Positions 46,890 to 56,972 of a stretch of 64,000 nt of DNA are shown in pieces (within the stretch, counting starts at the first letter, position 1; each line of letters starts with the position of its first letter). The notes beneath the pieces are model-generated. The model had not been told where the DNA came from. It saw only the letters and a program-made list of their open reading frames with translations, and did not search any database. The position numbers were made by a program, and so were the translations under genes. The stretch spans positions 877,001 to 941,000 of the forward strand of contig NC_054875.1 of the NCBI RefSeq assembly GCF_018320785.1, given 5' to 3'. The DNA comes from Cheilinus undulatus (Eukaryota; Chordata; Actinopteri; Labriformes; Labridae).

Positions 46890-47568
46890 TTTAATGCACT
46901 AATTACAGACCTTCTAAAGCAGAGATTAATGCACTAATTAGAGACCTTTATAAGCAGAGATTAATGCACTAATTAGAGACCTTTATAAGCAGAGATTAAT
47001 GCACTAATTGCAGATCTTCTAAAGCAGAGATTAATGCACTAATTAGAGACCTTTATAAGCAGAGATTAATGCACTAATTGCAGATCTTCTAAAGCAGAGA
47101 TTAATGCACTAATTAGAGACCTTTATCAGCAGAGATTAATGCACTAATTAGAGACCTTTAAAAGCAGAGATTAATGCACTAATTACAGATCTTCTAAAGC
47201 AGAGATTAATGCACTAATTAGAGACCTTTATTAGCAGAGATTAATGCACTAATTACAGATCTTCTAAAGCAGAGATTAATGCACTAATTAGAGACCTTCT
47301 AAAGCAGAGATTAATGCACTAATTAGAGACCTTTATAAGCAGAGATTAATGCACTAATTGCAGATCTTCTAAAGCAGAGATTAATGCACTAATTAGAGAC
47401 CTTTATCAGCAGAGATTAATGCACTAATTAGAGACCTTCTAAAGCAGAGATTAATGCACTAATTACAGATCTTCTAAAGCAGAGATTAATGCACTAATTA
47501 GAGACCTTCTAAAGCAGAGATTAATGCACTAATTACAGACCTTCTAAAGCAGAGATTAATGCATTAAC
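46890..47568. repeat. 35-bp minisatellite, ~19 copies
   Basis: Units AGAGATTAATGCACTAATTA then GAGACCTTTATAAGC (35 bp) alternate with ACAGATCTTCTAAAGC forms (34-35 bp). The core TTAATGCACTAATTA is a near palindrome (TAAT...ATTA), i.e. paired homeodomain-like TAAT words. Confidence 0.96.
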
Positions 47569-47734
47569 TCCTGCAGCCCTTCTTTAATCCCATCCTTATC
47601 AAACATTTCCATAAATCACAGCAGACAGTGAGAGTGTGGTTAGTTTCTTTATTGAGCTCATGGAGATGATGAGTTCAACCAATGAAGAAGGATTTCACAG
47701 CAAAGTCTGCAGCAGGAGAATTAGACCACTACTA

Positions 47735-47873
47735 CTAACAATGGTAATAACAATAGTAATAACAATAGTAATAACAATGGTAATAACAATGGTAATAACA
47801 ATAGTAATAACAATAGTAATAACAATGGTAATAACAATGGTAATAACAATAGTAATAATGCTAATGATAATAG
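47735..47873. repeat. 12-bp AAC-AAT-RGT-AAT short tandem repeat
   Basis: About eleven copies of AACAATRGTAAT (R = A or G). Open in several frames on both strands, producing an ITIVITMV-type false peptide. Confidence 0.95.
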
Positions 47874-48360
47874 AAAGGTTGTATCTGTGTAGCCATAAAA
47901 GGATCTGGTTGATCATAAATTATCCATGAGTATGGATGAGGGTAAATTCAGAATAAATAAGCTTTAGGATCAACAGACTTTCAGTGTAAAAGGTTTTTAG
48001 AAAATGAACAGCTGCTCGTTTTATTTACAACACTTCAGTCCTTCTAACAAACGTCTCTACGGAGCAGGAAGTCAAGATAGAAACTATTTACATTCAGCAG
48101 AAGGCCGTCAACGTCTAGGAGGTCATCAACTACCAGAGCACTTCCTGTCAAACCTGTCAATTTAAAACAATGATGACCAGAGCACTTCCTGTCAAACCTG
48201 TCAAATTAAAATAAACAGCTGACAAGTACACATCTTAGTATTTAAAATAGAGAACCAGGGTTTTAAAAGGTGGGTGGAACTGGCAAGGCCTCGCCTATAG
48301 CTGCTATCAGGATCTACGCCTCCATCAGACTGATATGGAGACCTCTGGGGGCTTTTCTAG
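47874..48360. other. Intergenic, nothing recognised
   Basis: Includes a short direct repeat (CCAGAGCACTTCCTGTCAAA near 48133 and 48177). No gene supported. Confidence 0.5.
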
Positions 48361-48823
48361 GGGCTCAGACCCCGATGTTGGGGCTCGGACCCCGATGTTG
48401 GGGATCGGACCCCGATGTTGGGGCTCGGACCCCGATGTTGGGGCTCGGACCCCGATGTTGGGGATCGGACCCCGATGTTGGGGCTCGGACCCCGATGTTG
48501 GGGCTCGGACCCCGATGTTGGGGCTCGGACCCCGATGTTGGGGATCGGACCCCGATGTTGGGGCTCGGACCCCGATGTTGGGGATCGGACCCCGATGTTG
48601 GGGCTCGGACCCCGATGTTGGGGCTCGGACCCCGATGTTGGGGATCGGACCCCGATGTTGGGGCTCGGACCCCGATGTTGGGGCTCGGACCCCGATGTTG
48701 GGGCTCGGACCCCGATGTTGGGGCTCGGACCCCGATGTTGGGGCTCGGACCCCGATGTTGGGGATCGGACCCCGATGTTGGGGCTCGGACCCCGATGTTG
48801 GGGCTCGGACCCCGATGTTGGGG
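48361..48823. repeat. 20-bp minisatellite GGGGCTCGGACCCCGATGTT, 23 copies
   Basis: Twenty-three units with no length change. Apart from the first unit (CTCAG), the only variation is one base: GGGGCTCGG or GGGGATCGG. GGGG...CCCC within each unit could pair as a short stem. It lies about 650 bp beyond the 3' end of the tmed4 coding region. Confidence 0.98.
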
Positions 48824-49473
48824 CCAGGGCTCCTCCTCAGAGATGCTCTTTCTCCACTCTTATTTACATTCAAACATCTTCGTCACTGAGAGTCTCACCT
48901 GCAGCGACCGTCTCTGTGAAGCAGGTGAGTGCCGACCTTTGTGCTAAATCCAGGTCTGGTTGAAGTCAGTTATTTCTATGGAGCATCCTGATGCAGAGAC
49001 AGACCATGGTGGGGTACTGGGCTCTGATGGTCCTGGTGGATCCGCTGCCCTGACATCTCTTTATTTTGGTTCTACTGAAAAAGGAGTTCAGACTGAGCTG
49101 ATGTCTTCATGGATAGAGAACAGCTGTGCAGCCAATCAGGATGCACGCTGCCGTCGTGTGGACATGTTGGGTCTGTAGCTGTAATGTGGTCAGACTGGAT
49201 GGGGGTCTGGTGAAGACCTCCAGCCCAAACTCATCTGGTTTCTCAGCAGAAGGCTCTGGTCGAGAACTAAAACCATCAGTATGTCCCGGGTCAGCAGGAA
49301 ACAAAGAGAGGCAGCTGGTGTCGCTAACGCTAAAATCACAAAGCTAAAACATTTAGACCTAGTCCAGGAACCCCCACCCCCCACCCCTCCTCCTCCTTGT
49401 AGTATTTATGGCTGATATTCAGACCCAGTGGTCTGTAAAGTCCTTGATCTGGTCCAGTCCTGGTCTCCTGATG
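48824..49473 (-). other. tmed4 3' UTR and flank
   Basis: Minus-strand 3' UTR of tmed4 probably covers the right part. No other coding sequence supported; a C-rich tract lies at 49371-49392. Confidence 0.45.
49060..49065 (-). terminator. tmed4: Possible tmed4 poly(A) signal
   Basis: TTTATT on the + strand (AATAAA on the minus strand) about 410 bases downstream of the tmed4 stop codon, the nearest canonical signal I could find. Confidence 0.4.
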
Positions 49474-52400
49474 TTAAACCAGTTTTTTAGCTTCAAAGAA
49501 GCTCTTCAGGTGCTTCATCTGCCAGATCCCCGTGACGATGAGGATGAGGGTCTGAGCGATGGACCACCACAGGACGCGCTGGTTGGTGCTCTCGCTGGTC
49601 ATCCGAAAACGCTCCTCCCGGTACTGTGGAGAGACGGGACACAGGTTACCCTCTGTTACCTACGTTTTTAGACCAGTTTAATGGATGTTTACATGTCTCC
49701 CTGTAGATCCAGTTTCCTTCATGATATTTTCAAAATAAGAGCATCCCTCTGAGCTGTGGTTCTTCACTGGTGGGTCAGGACCAAAGGAAGTCCTGGACCT
49801 GGTCCAGTGGGTTACTAGTGTAATAAAAACGGATGAAAAAGTCCTTGATGTATGGAAGCCCTGAGCGGACATTAGGGCTGAATAATCAAGAAAATACTGA
49901 AGAGTCATTATTTTGACTTTTACTGTGATTTTAAAGAGTGACATGTTTGACCTCATTATTCTCTTCCTACTTTAAAAACATGTTAAAAACATATTAGAAC
50001 ATATTAAAGATATTCACTGATGATCTAAAGGGTATAAACACGACTGAGATCATGTCTTTAACACGCTCCAGGACGTCTCTGCTGCAGAACCCTTAGATTA
50101 AGGCGGTCCTGGAGAGTTTTCTAATCCCACCCTGTGAGCAGAAACCTGCAGGAGGCTTTTTTATAATTCCAGTTCAAACTTCAGGGAACTGTTCAGCCTA
50201 GCAGACAGTCTCCATGTTTATTATTCTACTGAGAACAGCTTCTTTAAGTCATTTCTCCTCATCTATGTGATTTATCAAGATAGTAAATCTGGCCTTCTAA
50301 TTAGAACTTGGTACAAAATGATCATAATGAGGATTTAACATGCTGACAGACTTTTACAGGGTTTAAGAAAGACCCTGGCCTTGAATGGACTGACAGGGGC
50401 ATCAAACCCAAGGCCCGGGGGCCAAATCCGGCCTGTGGATCGATTATATCCGGCCAGCAAGATCATATCTTATTTGTATTCTAACTGAGGTCTGCAGATT
50501 TCCTCCAGTGTGAGATGTTCAGCTCTAAAAACCTGAACAAGTAAAGAATAAGAAAGATTTCATAAGTCAAGAATGTGGGGAAATAAATACATTGTGTTTT
50601 TATTTCACATATTTTATTTATAGATATTTTGCATCTCAAGATTAAGACTCAAACTTCTGATTTTGACTTTTCATTTCATACTTTGACCTTTCCATCTCAT
50701 AATTTGGACTTTATATGTCACATTTTTATCTTTTAGATTCCCCATTTTAAATTTTAAGTCATTTTTTGACCTTTTCAACCCCTTACTATGGCTTTTTAAT
50801 CTCATAGTATGACTTTTAAACTCATGATTTCACATTTTTTTTCCTCACATTTTGACATTTTAAATTAAAAAGTTTTACTTTTTATATCATATTTTGACCT
50901 TTTAGACTCCCAATTTGAAATTGAAGTCATATTTTTAACTTTTAAAGCCATCATTTTGAATTCTTGCTCATATTTTGACATTTTCAACTCATAATTTAGC
51001 CTTATTGATCACATATGCTGACCTATAAAACTCACAATTTAAAATTTTAAGTCATATTTTGACCTTTCAGACTTATGATTTCAACTTTCTCCTCATATAT
51101 TTGCTCTTTAAAACATTATTTTTCTATTTTTAATATCGTGTTCTGATCTTTGTTTAATAATTTTTATGTCAGATTTGAGCCTTTAAACTTTTCATTTTTT
51201 GAATCATCAGTGCTGTTTTCAAATTTTATTACTGGTAAAGATGAGGTTGACAGTTCTGGTTAAATGTTGACCCTGTTAGGCTCTCAGGTTAGACCTCAAT
51301 CCAGAATCCGGCCCCTGTTGCGACTGAGTTTGACACCCCTGGTTTAGCGTGTTTGGATTCTCCGTGTCACTGACCCGCTGGTAGTTCTGCTCCTTCTGGA
51401 TCTGCTCCACCTGGTCCAGCAGCTGTCTGACCCTCAGCTGCAGCTCCGTCAGTTTGTCTTTGGCTGCGATCTCGGGGTAGTTGTTGGTGTGTTCTCCTAC
51501 CTGGATGTCCAGGTGAACTCTCTGAAACACAGGGACAGGTATGAAGCTACTTGCTTGGATCCTCTGGGACATAAGAATAAAAACGTGTCGGTATTTGATG
51601 ACAGGAAGTCTCAGAGAAATTCAGTACGTTCTAGAAAACGTGTCCTTGGTTTGTCTGAACACCAGCCAGGGTTAAACCACTCCATAACACTAGCCTGGCG
51701 TGGTAATCAGAGTAACTTTAACCTGAACTCTGCAGGCCTTTACAACAAACAGTCCATACAGGCTTTGTTTAAGGTCCTGGTATACTTCCTGTTTCATGGC
51801 GAATAATTCACTGCTAAACAGCTTTATTCACAGAGCTGTCAGCTTCACATGGGGTTTGATTTAAGGATATTAAAAATGCTTTTTTAGATGATTTGGGAAA
51901 AGTATCCCTGTTCTGGGAGTAAAAGCCACTTCCTGTGCCATGGCGAGAAATCAAACACCACGCCCTCTGATGAAAACGCACAGATTTTGGCACAGAGCTT
52001 TTAGCTCCTTTAGACCTTTAAGACACAAAGCTGATGTTAATATCTCAGATCGTCTTGAACCAGCAGCTTGTACCGTAAAACTTGGTACTTCCTGTCACCC
52101 TTAGGAGGCGCTGCGATCTGTCCAAAACTTTCTTAAAGGTCACATATTTTTCCTTTAAGACAAGTTTATATTGGTCTCAGAGGTCCCCAAAACATGCCTG
52201 TGAAGTTTGTTGCTGTAAAAACACTCCAGTATTGATTTCTGCATGTCTAGGGGTGCACCAATCGATCGGCGCCGATTTCCTTAATTTTGGGGGATCAGCC
52301 GATACTTGGATATGAAACCGATCTTATCACCGATCTTATCTACCTCTACCTACTAAAATGTGAAAAATGAAAGACTAAAGGAACTGATATCATCTAGTAG

Positions 52401-55132
52401 TTTGGACAGCAATGCTCTAAACTTGTCATTTGTATTTGAGAGAACTACCTCATGTGCAGTTAAAACAAGTTTGTATTGTTTCACGGGTATTGTTCAATGT
52501 TTTTCAATAAAATAAGACTGGAACATTGAAGGTGTATGCTGTCAGTTATAAAAAAATCAGAATCGGCAGGTCAGGCTTTTTAAAGCTAGTGATGCACCCC
52601 TACTAAAAACCCCTCAGTTTCAGCCCTGCTCAGAACCAGCTGTTTCTGTGTCTTTAAATGTTACTGAGCTGTCTGACTCCGCCCCTGACTCCGCCCCTCT
52701 CAGGAAATGGATGTGGCTCTCCTGATCCTCCTCTCAGACCAGGAGAGGAGGACTGAACTTTCTTCCAAGCAGGGAGGGGCAACCGAACCTGGGGGCAGGG
52801 CTAACTCCCCACATGACATCATGAGGGGTAAAATCTGAGAACGGCTTGTTTCAGCACACATTTTCTGAAAGCTGGAAGGATTGTGGACCGGCCAGGGGCA
52901 CATATTTTTGTTAGAAAAGCCTGAAAAGTTTATTTTTCACAACATGTGACCGTTAACAAATGTTCAAAGTTGGGGGCTCGCCATGGCCACACCCTTTGAG
53001 TTTTGTCCAGGATCCTTATAACTTTCAGTAACCTTACCCTGCCCTGCCTTCAGAGGAGGTCATCCTCACAAAAAAAACCTGGAAATGGGCAAAACGACCC
53101 TAATTTTGAGTTAATGGTTTAAAAAAGTCGTACTTCCTGTTGGAGCTAGGGTATTACTCCCTGTAGATAATGTCAAGCTGAATCCACCCGCCAAACTTCA
53201 TAATTCTTAGAGTAAAACAAAGGTGCTTTTCTTATGAGAAATCTCTTCTCTAAAACTGTAGGGGGCGCTATCAAGGCAGTCTGAAGCGTGCATATTTAAA
53301 ACCCACAAATATCACATCAGGTTTGCTGATGTTTCTTCAAAATATCAGGATATTGTGAGGATGGCGAGGCCCTCTAAACTCAGTGCTGGGGTCCTGCAGA
53401 CCAAACACAGCTTGGTGAATCTGAACCAGACTTTTCTCTGGACTTTATTTTAATCATTTAATATTTATGGTGGGTCCTTTCAGCCTCTGTGTAGAGAGCC
53501 AGAGAGTCTGGGATGAGAGAGCGGGGGATGGCGTGCAGGACAGGAGCCCCAGGCTGGATCTGAACGTCTTGGAGGACAGCGGCGTCTGAAGCTACCGCTG
53601 CCTCTCTGAGGCTCTGAGCCTGAAAACTAGCCAGACCAGGACCTGGTTAGTCCTCAGGGTCACATTTCTATGCTGCTGATCCCGATTTACTGTCCTAGTC
53701 TGGTTTAACGGGTTGTCCCGCTCCGTCAAACGGCCGCGGGTTCAGACAAACACGCAGGAAACATCACATATACAGGTGAGAAACCAGTGAGTCTGGCTGG
53801 TACCAGTTTCCCTCCAGCGAACAGAGCCATCTTGGTGGAGTTGGAGTGCAGGCAGATCTGATGTTCTCCTGGGGTGTGAGAGGTGAAGGTGAAGCGCCCG
53901 TCTGAGCCGTACTGACGGGACAGGATGATCTGAAACAGACAGACGCGCTGTCATTCATTTATACCTGAACAGGAGCGTGTTCTCTAAGCTCCTCCCCCTC
54001 GGCGCTCACCTTGGTGTCTGGATCTTTGATCTCCACGTGCATCCCGAGGCCGGGCGTCGACGGGAGGAAGGAGCTGCTCTGCTTGTCCCACAGCTGAGTG
54101 CGGTACTTCCCTGTCAGACATGGAGGGTATTATCATGGGGACGAGAGTCTTTATTCATCCAGATCATGGTCTACAGAGACCCAGCTGGACTAAAGAACCC
54201 AAACCAAGTCCAGCAGCCTCGTCTGGATCAAGCTTTGCATAAAAATATTGGAGAAATTTAAATAAATACTACTTCATTTATTTCCCCTGTTTTTAAAGTG
54301 TTCTCTCCTATTCCTTTTCAAATATGCTAAAATAAAAACTAATTTCCTTTTAAACCAAACAGAAAAGTTTCAGTACTGAACATTTACAGCTAAGGACGCC
54401 TCGATCATGTTTGTCAGATTTCCTGTCCTGGTGGAAAACTCTGTCTCCTTCCTGATTTCTTATTTTTATCAGACAGACTCAAAGGTTTCATGGCGGAGGA
54501 ATCACTGATGCATAAATGTCAGAGTTTGGACCCTGACTGGTCAACAGGACTACTAGCACCCAGGGACACAGGTTTCTATGTGAAGGAGCGGTCTGAAGGT
54601 TGAACTAAGATCTGATCAGTTCTGATCGATCGGAGCATCTCTAGAAAAAAGACTACCTGCCTCACTTCAGCCTTCTGCACTAGCAGCAGGGAGTAAATCC
54701 GCTCATTTAACTCCATCTTTAAAGATTGAAACTAAAGTAAAATCTCAGAGGTTTAAATCTGAGACTAAGGAGACTAACACAGGTGTGACATCATCACTGA
54801 CGCAGACGTGTTTGGTTAAAATCACAGGCAGCCATGATTGTTACTGTTGACAGTCAGGACTGTTTATTCCGGCTGTCTTTGGTTTTTCTGACTCTCTTCT
54901 TCTCTGCAGCATCTCTGATGGACACAGCTGTTAGCGCTGCTCGGTAGCTAGCCCCGTGCTAACTGCTCGGTCCCTTACCGATCACCATGGTCTCATCCGG
55001 GATTTCTTCTATGAAACATTTCTTCTCCGTCTCTCCGATGTGGAAATAAAGAGACTGGGCCGGATAAATCCAGAGCAGCGCTAAAGTCAGGGCAGCAGAG
55101 ACGGACAGCATCATGGAGCCTCTGTCAGACAT
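49474..55132 (-). CDS. tmed4: TMED4 (p24 alpha family ER-Golgi cargo receptor)
   Basis: p24 proteins cycle between ER and Golgi and help load COPII/COPI vesicles. Five minus-strand exons: 54979-55132, 54010-54110, 53804-53929, 51375-51521, 49474-49623, all in frame, 225 residues. Signal peptide about 1-27 (core [10 protein letters not shown]), then the GOLD domain starting [20 protein letters not shown] with Cys39 and Cys111 as the likely disulfide, a coiled coil ([20 protein letters not shown]), one membrane span ([20 protein letters not shown]) and tail [13 protein letters not shown] with FF and KKxx sorting signals. WWSIAQT favours TMED4 over TMED9. Start 55132 is chosen because it leaves a normal signal peptide; an in-frame ATG at 55183 would add 17 residues. 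Introns hold MITEs and other repeats. Confidence 0.97.
49752..49830. mobile_element. Possible hAT (SPIN/Charlie-like) terminal fragment
   Basis: GTGGTTCTTCACTGGTGGGT followed by CAGGACC resembles the well-known end of hAT elements (CAGTGGTTCTCAACTGGTGGGTC-type). Only one end is recognisable. Confidence 0.3.
50394..51341. mobile_element. hAT-like non-autonomous element in tmed4 intron 4
   Basis: Left end CAGGGGCATCAAACCCAAGG and the inverted right end CAGGGGTGTCAAACTCAGTC match at most positions, with GGCC-rich wording just inside both ends. The 948-bp interior is AT-rich, made of diverged units of about 30-35 bp around CATATTTTGAC/TTTT/AACTCAT, with no coding capacity. An 8-bp target duplication could not be confirmed. 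Confidence 0.6.
51790..53300. repeat. Cluster of dispersed teleost repeats in tmed4 intron 3
   Basis: Several phrases recall repeats widespread in fish genomes: AAAGGTCACATATTTTTCCT with CTCCGCCCCTGACTCCGCCC (about 52133-52700, split by a MITE), and GCCATGGCCACACCCTTTGA with GTAGGGGGCGCTATCAAGG (about 52900-53280). No coding capacity. The assignment is from memory, without a library search. Confidence 0.4.
52248..52602. mobile_element. MITE with TAGGGGTGCACC termini, nested in an older repeat
   Basis: Left end TAGGGGTGCACCAATCGATC and inverted right end TAGGGGTGCATCACTAGC form terminal inverted repeats of about 12 bp; inside both ends lies CGGC/GCCG wording. It interrupts the dispersed repeat that runs from about 52133 to 52700. 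A clear target-site duplication was not seen, so the superfamily (hAT or another) is open. Confidence 0.6.
53301..53803. other. tmed4 intron 3, right part
   Basis: No element recognised. A short stretch near 53555-53610 reads like an Ig-domain ending ([11 protein letters not shown]) but contains a stop and has no context. Confidence 0.4.
54111..54978. other. tmed4 intron 1
   Basis: Unique-looking AT-rich intron, nothing recognised. Confidence 0.5.
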
Positions 55133-55164
55133 CAGCGCTAGCGACGAGCCGTGATGCTGCAGCC

Positions 55165-55178
55165 TGATGACGTCATCA
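55165..55178 (-). promoter_or_regulatory. tmed4: 14-bp CRE/UPR-type palindrome upstream of tmed4
   Basis: TGATGACGTCATCA is a perfect 14-base palindrome with TGACGTCA at its centre, ending 33 bases upstream of the chosen tmed4 ATG. ATF/CREB, ATF6 and XBP1 can bind GATGACGTCA-type sites, which would suit a secretory-pathway gene. Binding is inferred only. Confidence 0.55.
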
Positions 55179-55199
55179 CGCACTGCGGAAGAAGGACGG

Positions 55200-56439
55200 G
55201 GATTTCCTGAATAACAGAGTTTAGAGAGCCCTGAGTGCGGACTGACAGGCGAGTAAAGTTGGCTCGGTTACAGAGATGTCATGGTTTTATAGTCCGTGTT
55301 TTTAAGGTCGTCTATGGGGGATAGCGGGAGAGTTTGTGGGGCCCAGCCAGACTAAAAACCAGGGTCTGTTATAAAGTAAATCTGGGAGAACCATATTTTA
55401 TTTTAAACTGAATAATAACCACTCCTCTCAGATCAGCAAGTATTCTTTTATGTCCTAGAATATAGCTTCCTTTAAAATGTAAACCCCATTCCTGGAAAAC
55501 AGAAAATGAATCAGTTGAAAGTGGAAAAATGGGCAGAAAAAGTGCTGAAATGAGACTTTAAAAGAAGCAGAAATGGGGTAAAAGAGGCAAATATGTGTTT
55601 AAACTTGTACAAGTGGGTGAACAGAGACAATAAATAGGTATACACTTGCAAAAACAGACAGGAGACATGGTTAAGATGGATTAATGGTGGCAAAATGGAT
55701 CAACAAAGGCAACAATAAACAGAAAGTGGCAGAAAAGGTGGAAAGGGTTAAAAAGGGTGGGAAACATGGTAAATTTGTATTTTAAAAGAATTAAAATGTG
55801 TTTTAAGTGGCAAAAATGGGGGGAACGGTGTTGAAAAGGGGCTACAAATGGCAAACGTAGTTAAAATGTAGTAAAAATGGGCAGAACAAATTGTGAATTT
55901 TGTGTAAAATTGGCAGAAATGGGTGAAGGGAGTGGTATAATGGGGTTTGAAGGGACAAAAATGGCTTAAAAGTGGTAGAAACACAGTGCATAACAGTGCT
56001 TAGATCCTGCTTTTCTCTGGTTTCACCCAGTGTGGAATAGAACGGGGCCTAGGATCAAGCCTTGAGGGACCCCACATGATAGAAAGGCTGCTTCTTGGTC
56101 AGGGTCCATTTCTGCATGAACTACTAAATTATCACAGGGTTTCATGGAGGCAGAGACTGTTTAAGTCATTTTGAGGCCCCAGGCAGTTACCTACCCGCGC
56201 CTTGCCTGGTGGTTAAACCGTTTACAGGGCCAGCTACTGATCCGCCTCCTGTCGTGGACTCCGCTTCCTGCCTGTAGATAAACCGCTGCCTGTCAGCCTG
56301 AGCTGAGGGCAGAGTAACCCAGCGGATTTCCTGGGCTAACAACAGTCTGCTGTCTGTGACAGAGAAGCTCTGACCATCCTGAACAGAAACTGAGAGGCAA
56401 ACAGGACAGAAAAGGAGGGAAAATGTCTTCTAGAAGCTT
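55200..56439. other. tmed4 upstream flank with diverged AAATGG(G/T) repeats
   Basis: From about 55500 to 55985 the + strand is a diverged series of units around AGTGGCAAAAATGGG, the inverse of the TTTTTGCCACTTTT words at 32600-32660, 35515-35535 and 36760-36780. This suggests one dispersed repeat family. The rest shows nothing recognisable. Confidence 0.45.
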
Positions 56440-56675
56440 CTCAGCTCGTTGATGAAGGTTTTATTCCTGTTAGTGAACACAGGCCCCGGTCCAACCAGCC
56501 GTTAGCTACAGGCACAGCTAGCTCTGAGGCTAAACCGCTAGCTTTACAGACTAGCTAGTTTACTAACGGCGGAAAAAAACGGCTGAAACGGGTTTTACCG
56601 GAGTTTAGGAGGCAGACAGCACCGGTAACGGACTTCACGGACAGTAACTAACCAGGAGGAGGAGGCGGGTGAGAG
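56440..56675 (+). other. Possible first (non-coding) exon of a gene extending beyond the window
   Basis: GC-richer stretch ending GGTGAGAG before GTAAGATC, a strong donor, with CGGAAAAAAACGG and several GCTAGC words of the kind seen near other fish promoters here. Full CRE octamers follow at about 56873 and 56935. No coding exon of this gene is in the window. Confidence 0.3.
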
Positions 56676-56972
56676 GTAAGATCAGGTTTATTCTGGTGTT
56701 AAAGGTTAGCATTGAGCTATCATGGAGTTAATAATGTTAGCCGTTATCAAACACGTCATTCAGGTAAAACTCGGCTCTTTAGATCTGATGGTTCTGGAAG
56801 CTTCGAGTTCTAAATTAACGCGTTAACGCATCTTCAGGAACGTCTCGAGCTTTGAGCCTCATGGTACCCCGATGACGTCATGTTTTCCTCCACCTGTACC
56901 CAGGTGTTTGGGTTAAACAGCAGACAGAGCGGTATGACGTCATCGCAGTAAAACATATTAGGGGGCCAACGC

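Noticed and set aside
48270-48963. Overlapping 182-225 codon frames
   Set aside because: The 20-bp array gives a 20-residue repeat in every frame; no independent support.
53460-53650. Ig-domain-like phrase [11 protein letters not shown]
   Set aside because: Interrupted by a stop, no framework cysteine pair, in an intron of tmed4; likely chance or a very old relic.
54959-55183. tmed4 start at 55183 ([12 protein letters not shown]...)
   Set aside because: In frame but would put 17 polar residues before the signal peptide and place the CRE palindrome inside the coding region; 55132 gives a normal signal peptide.
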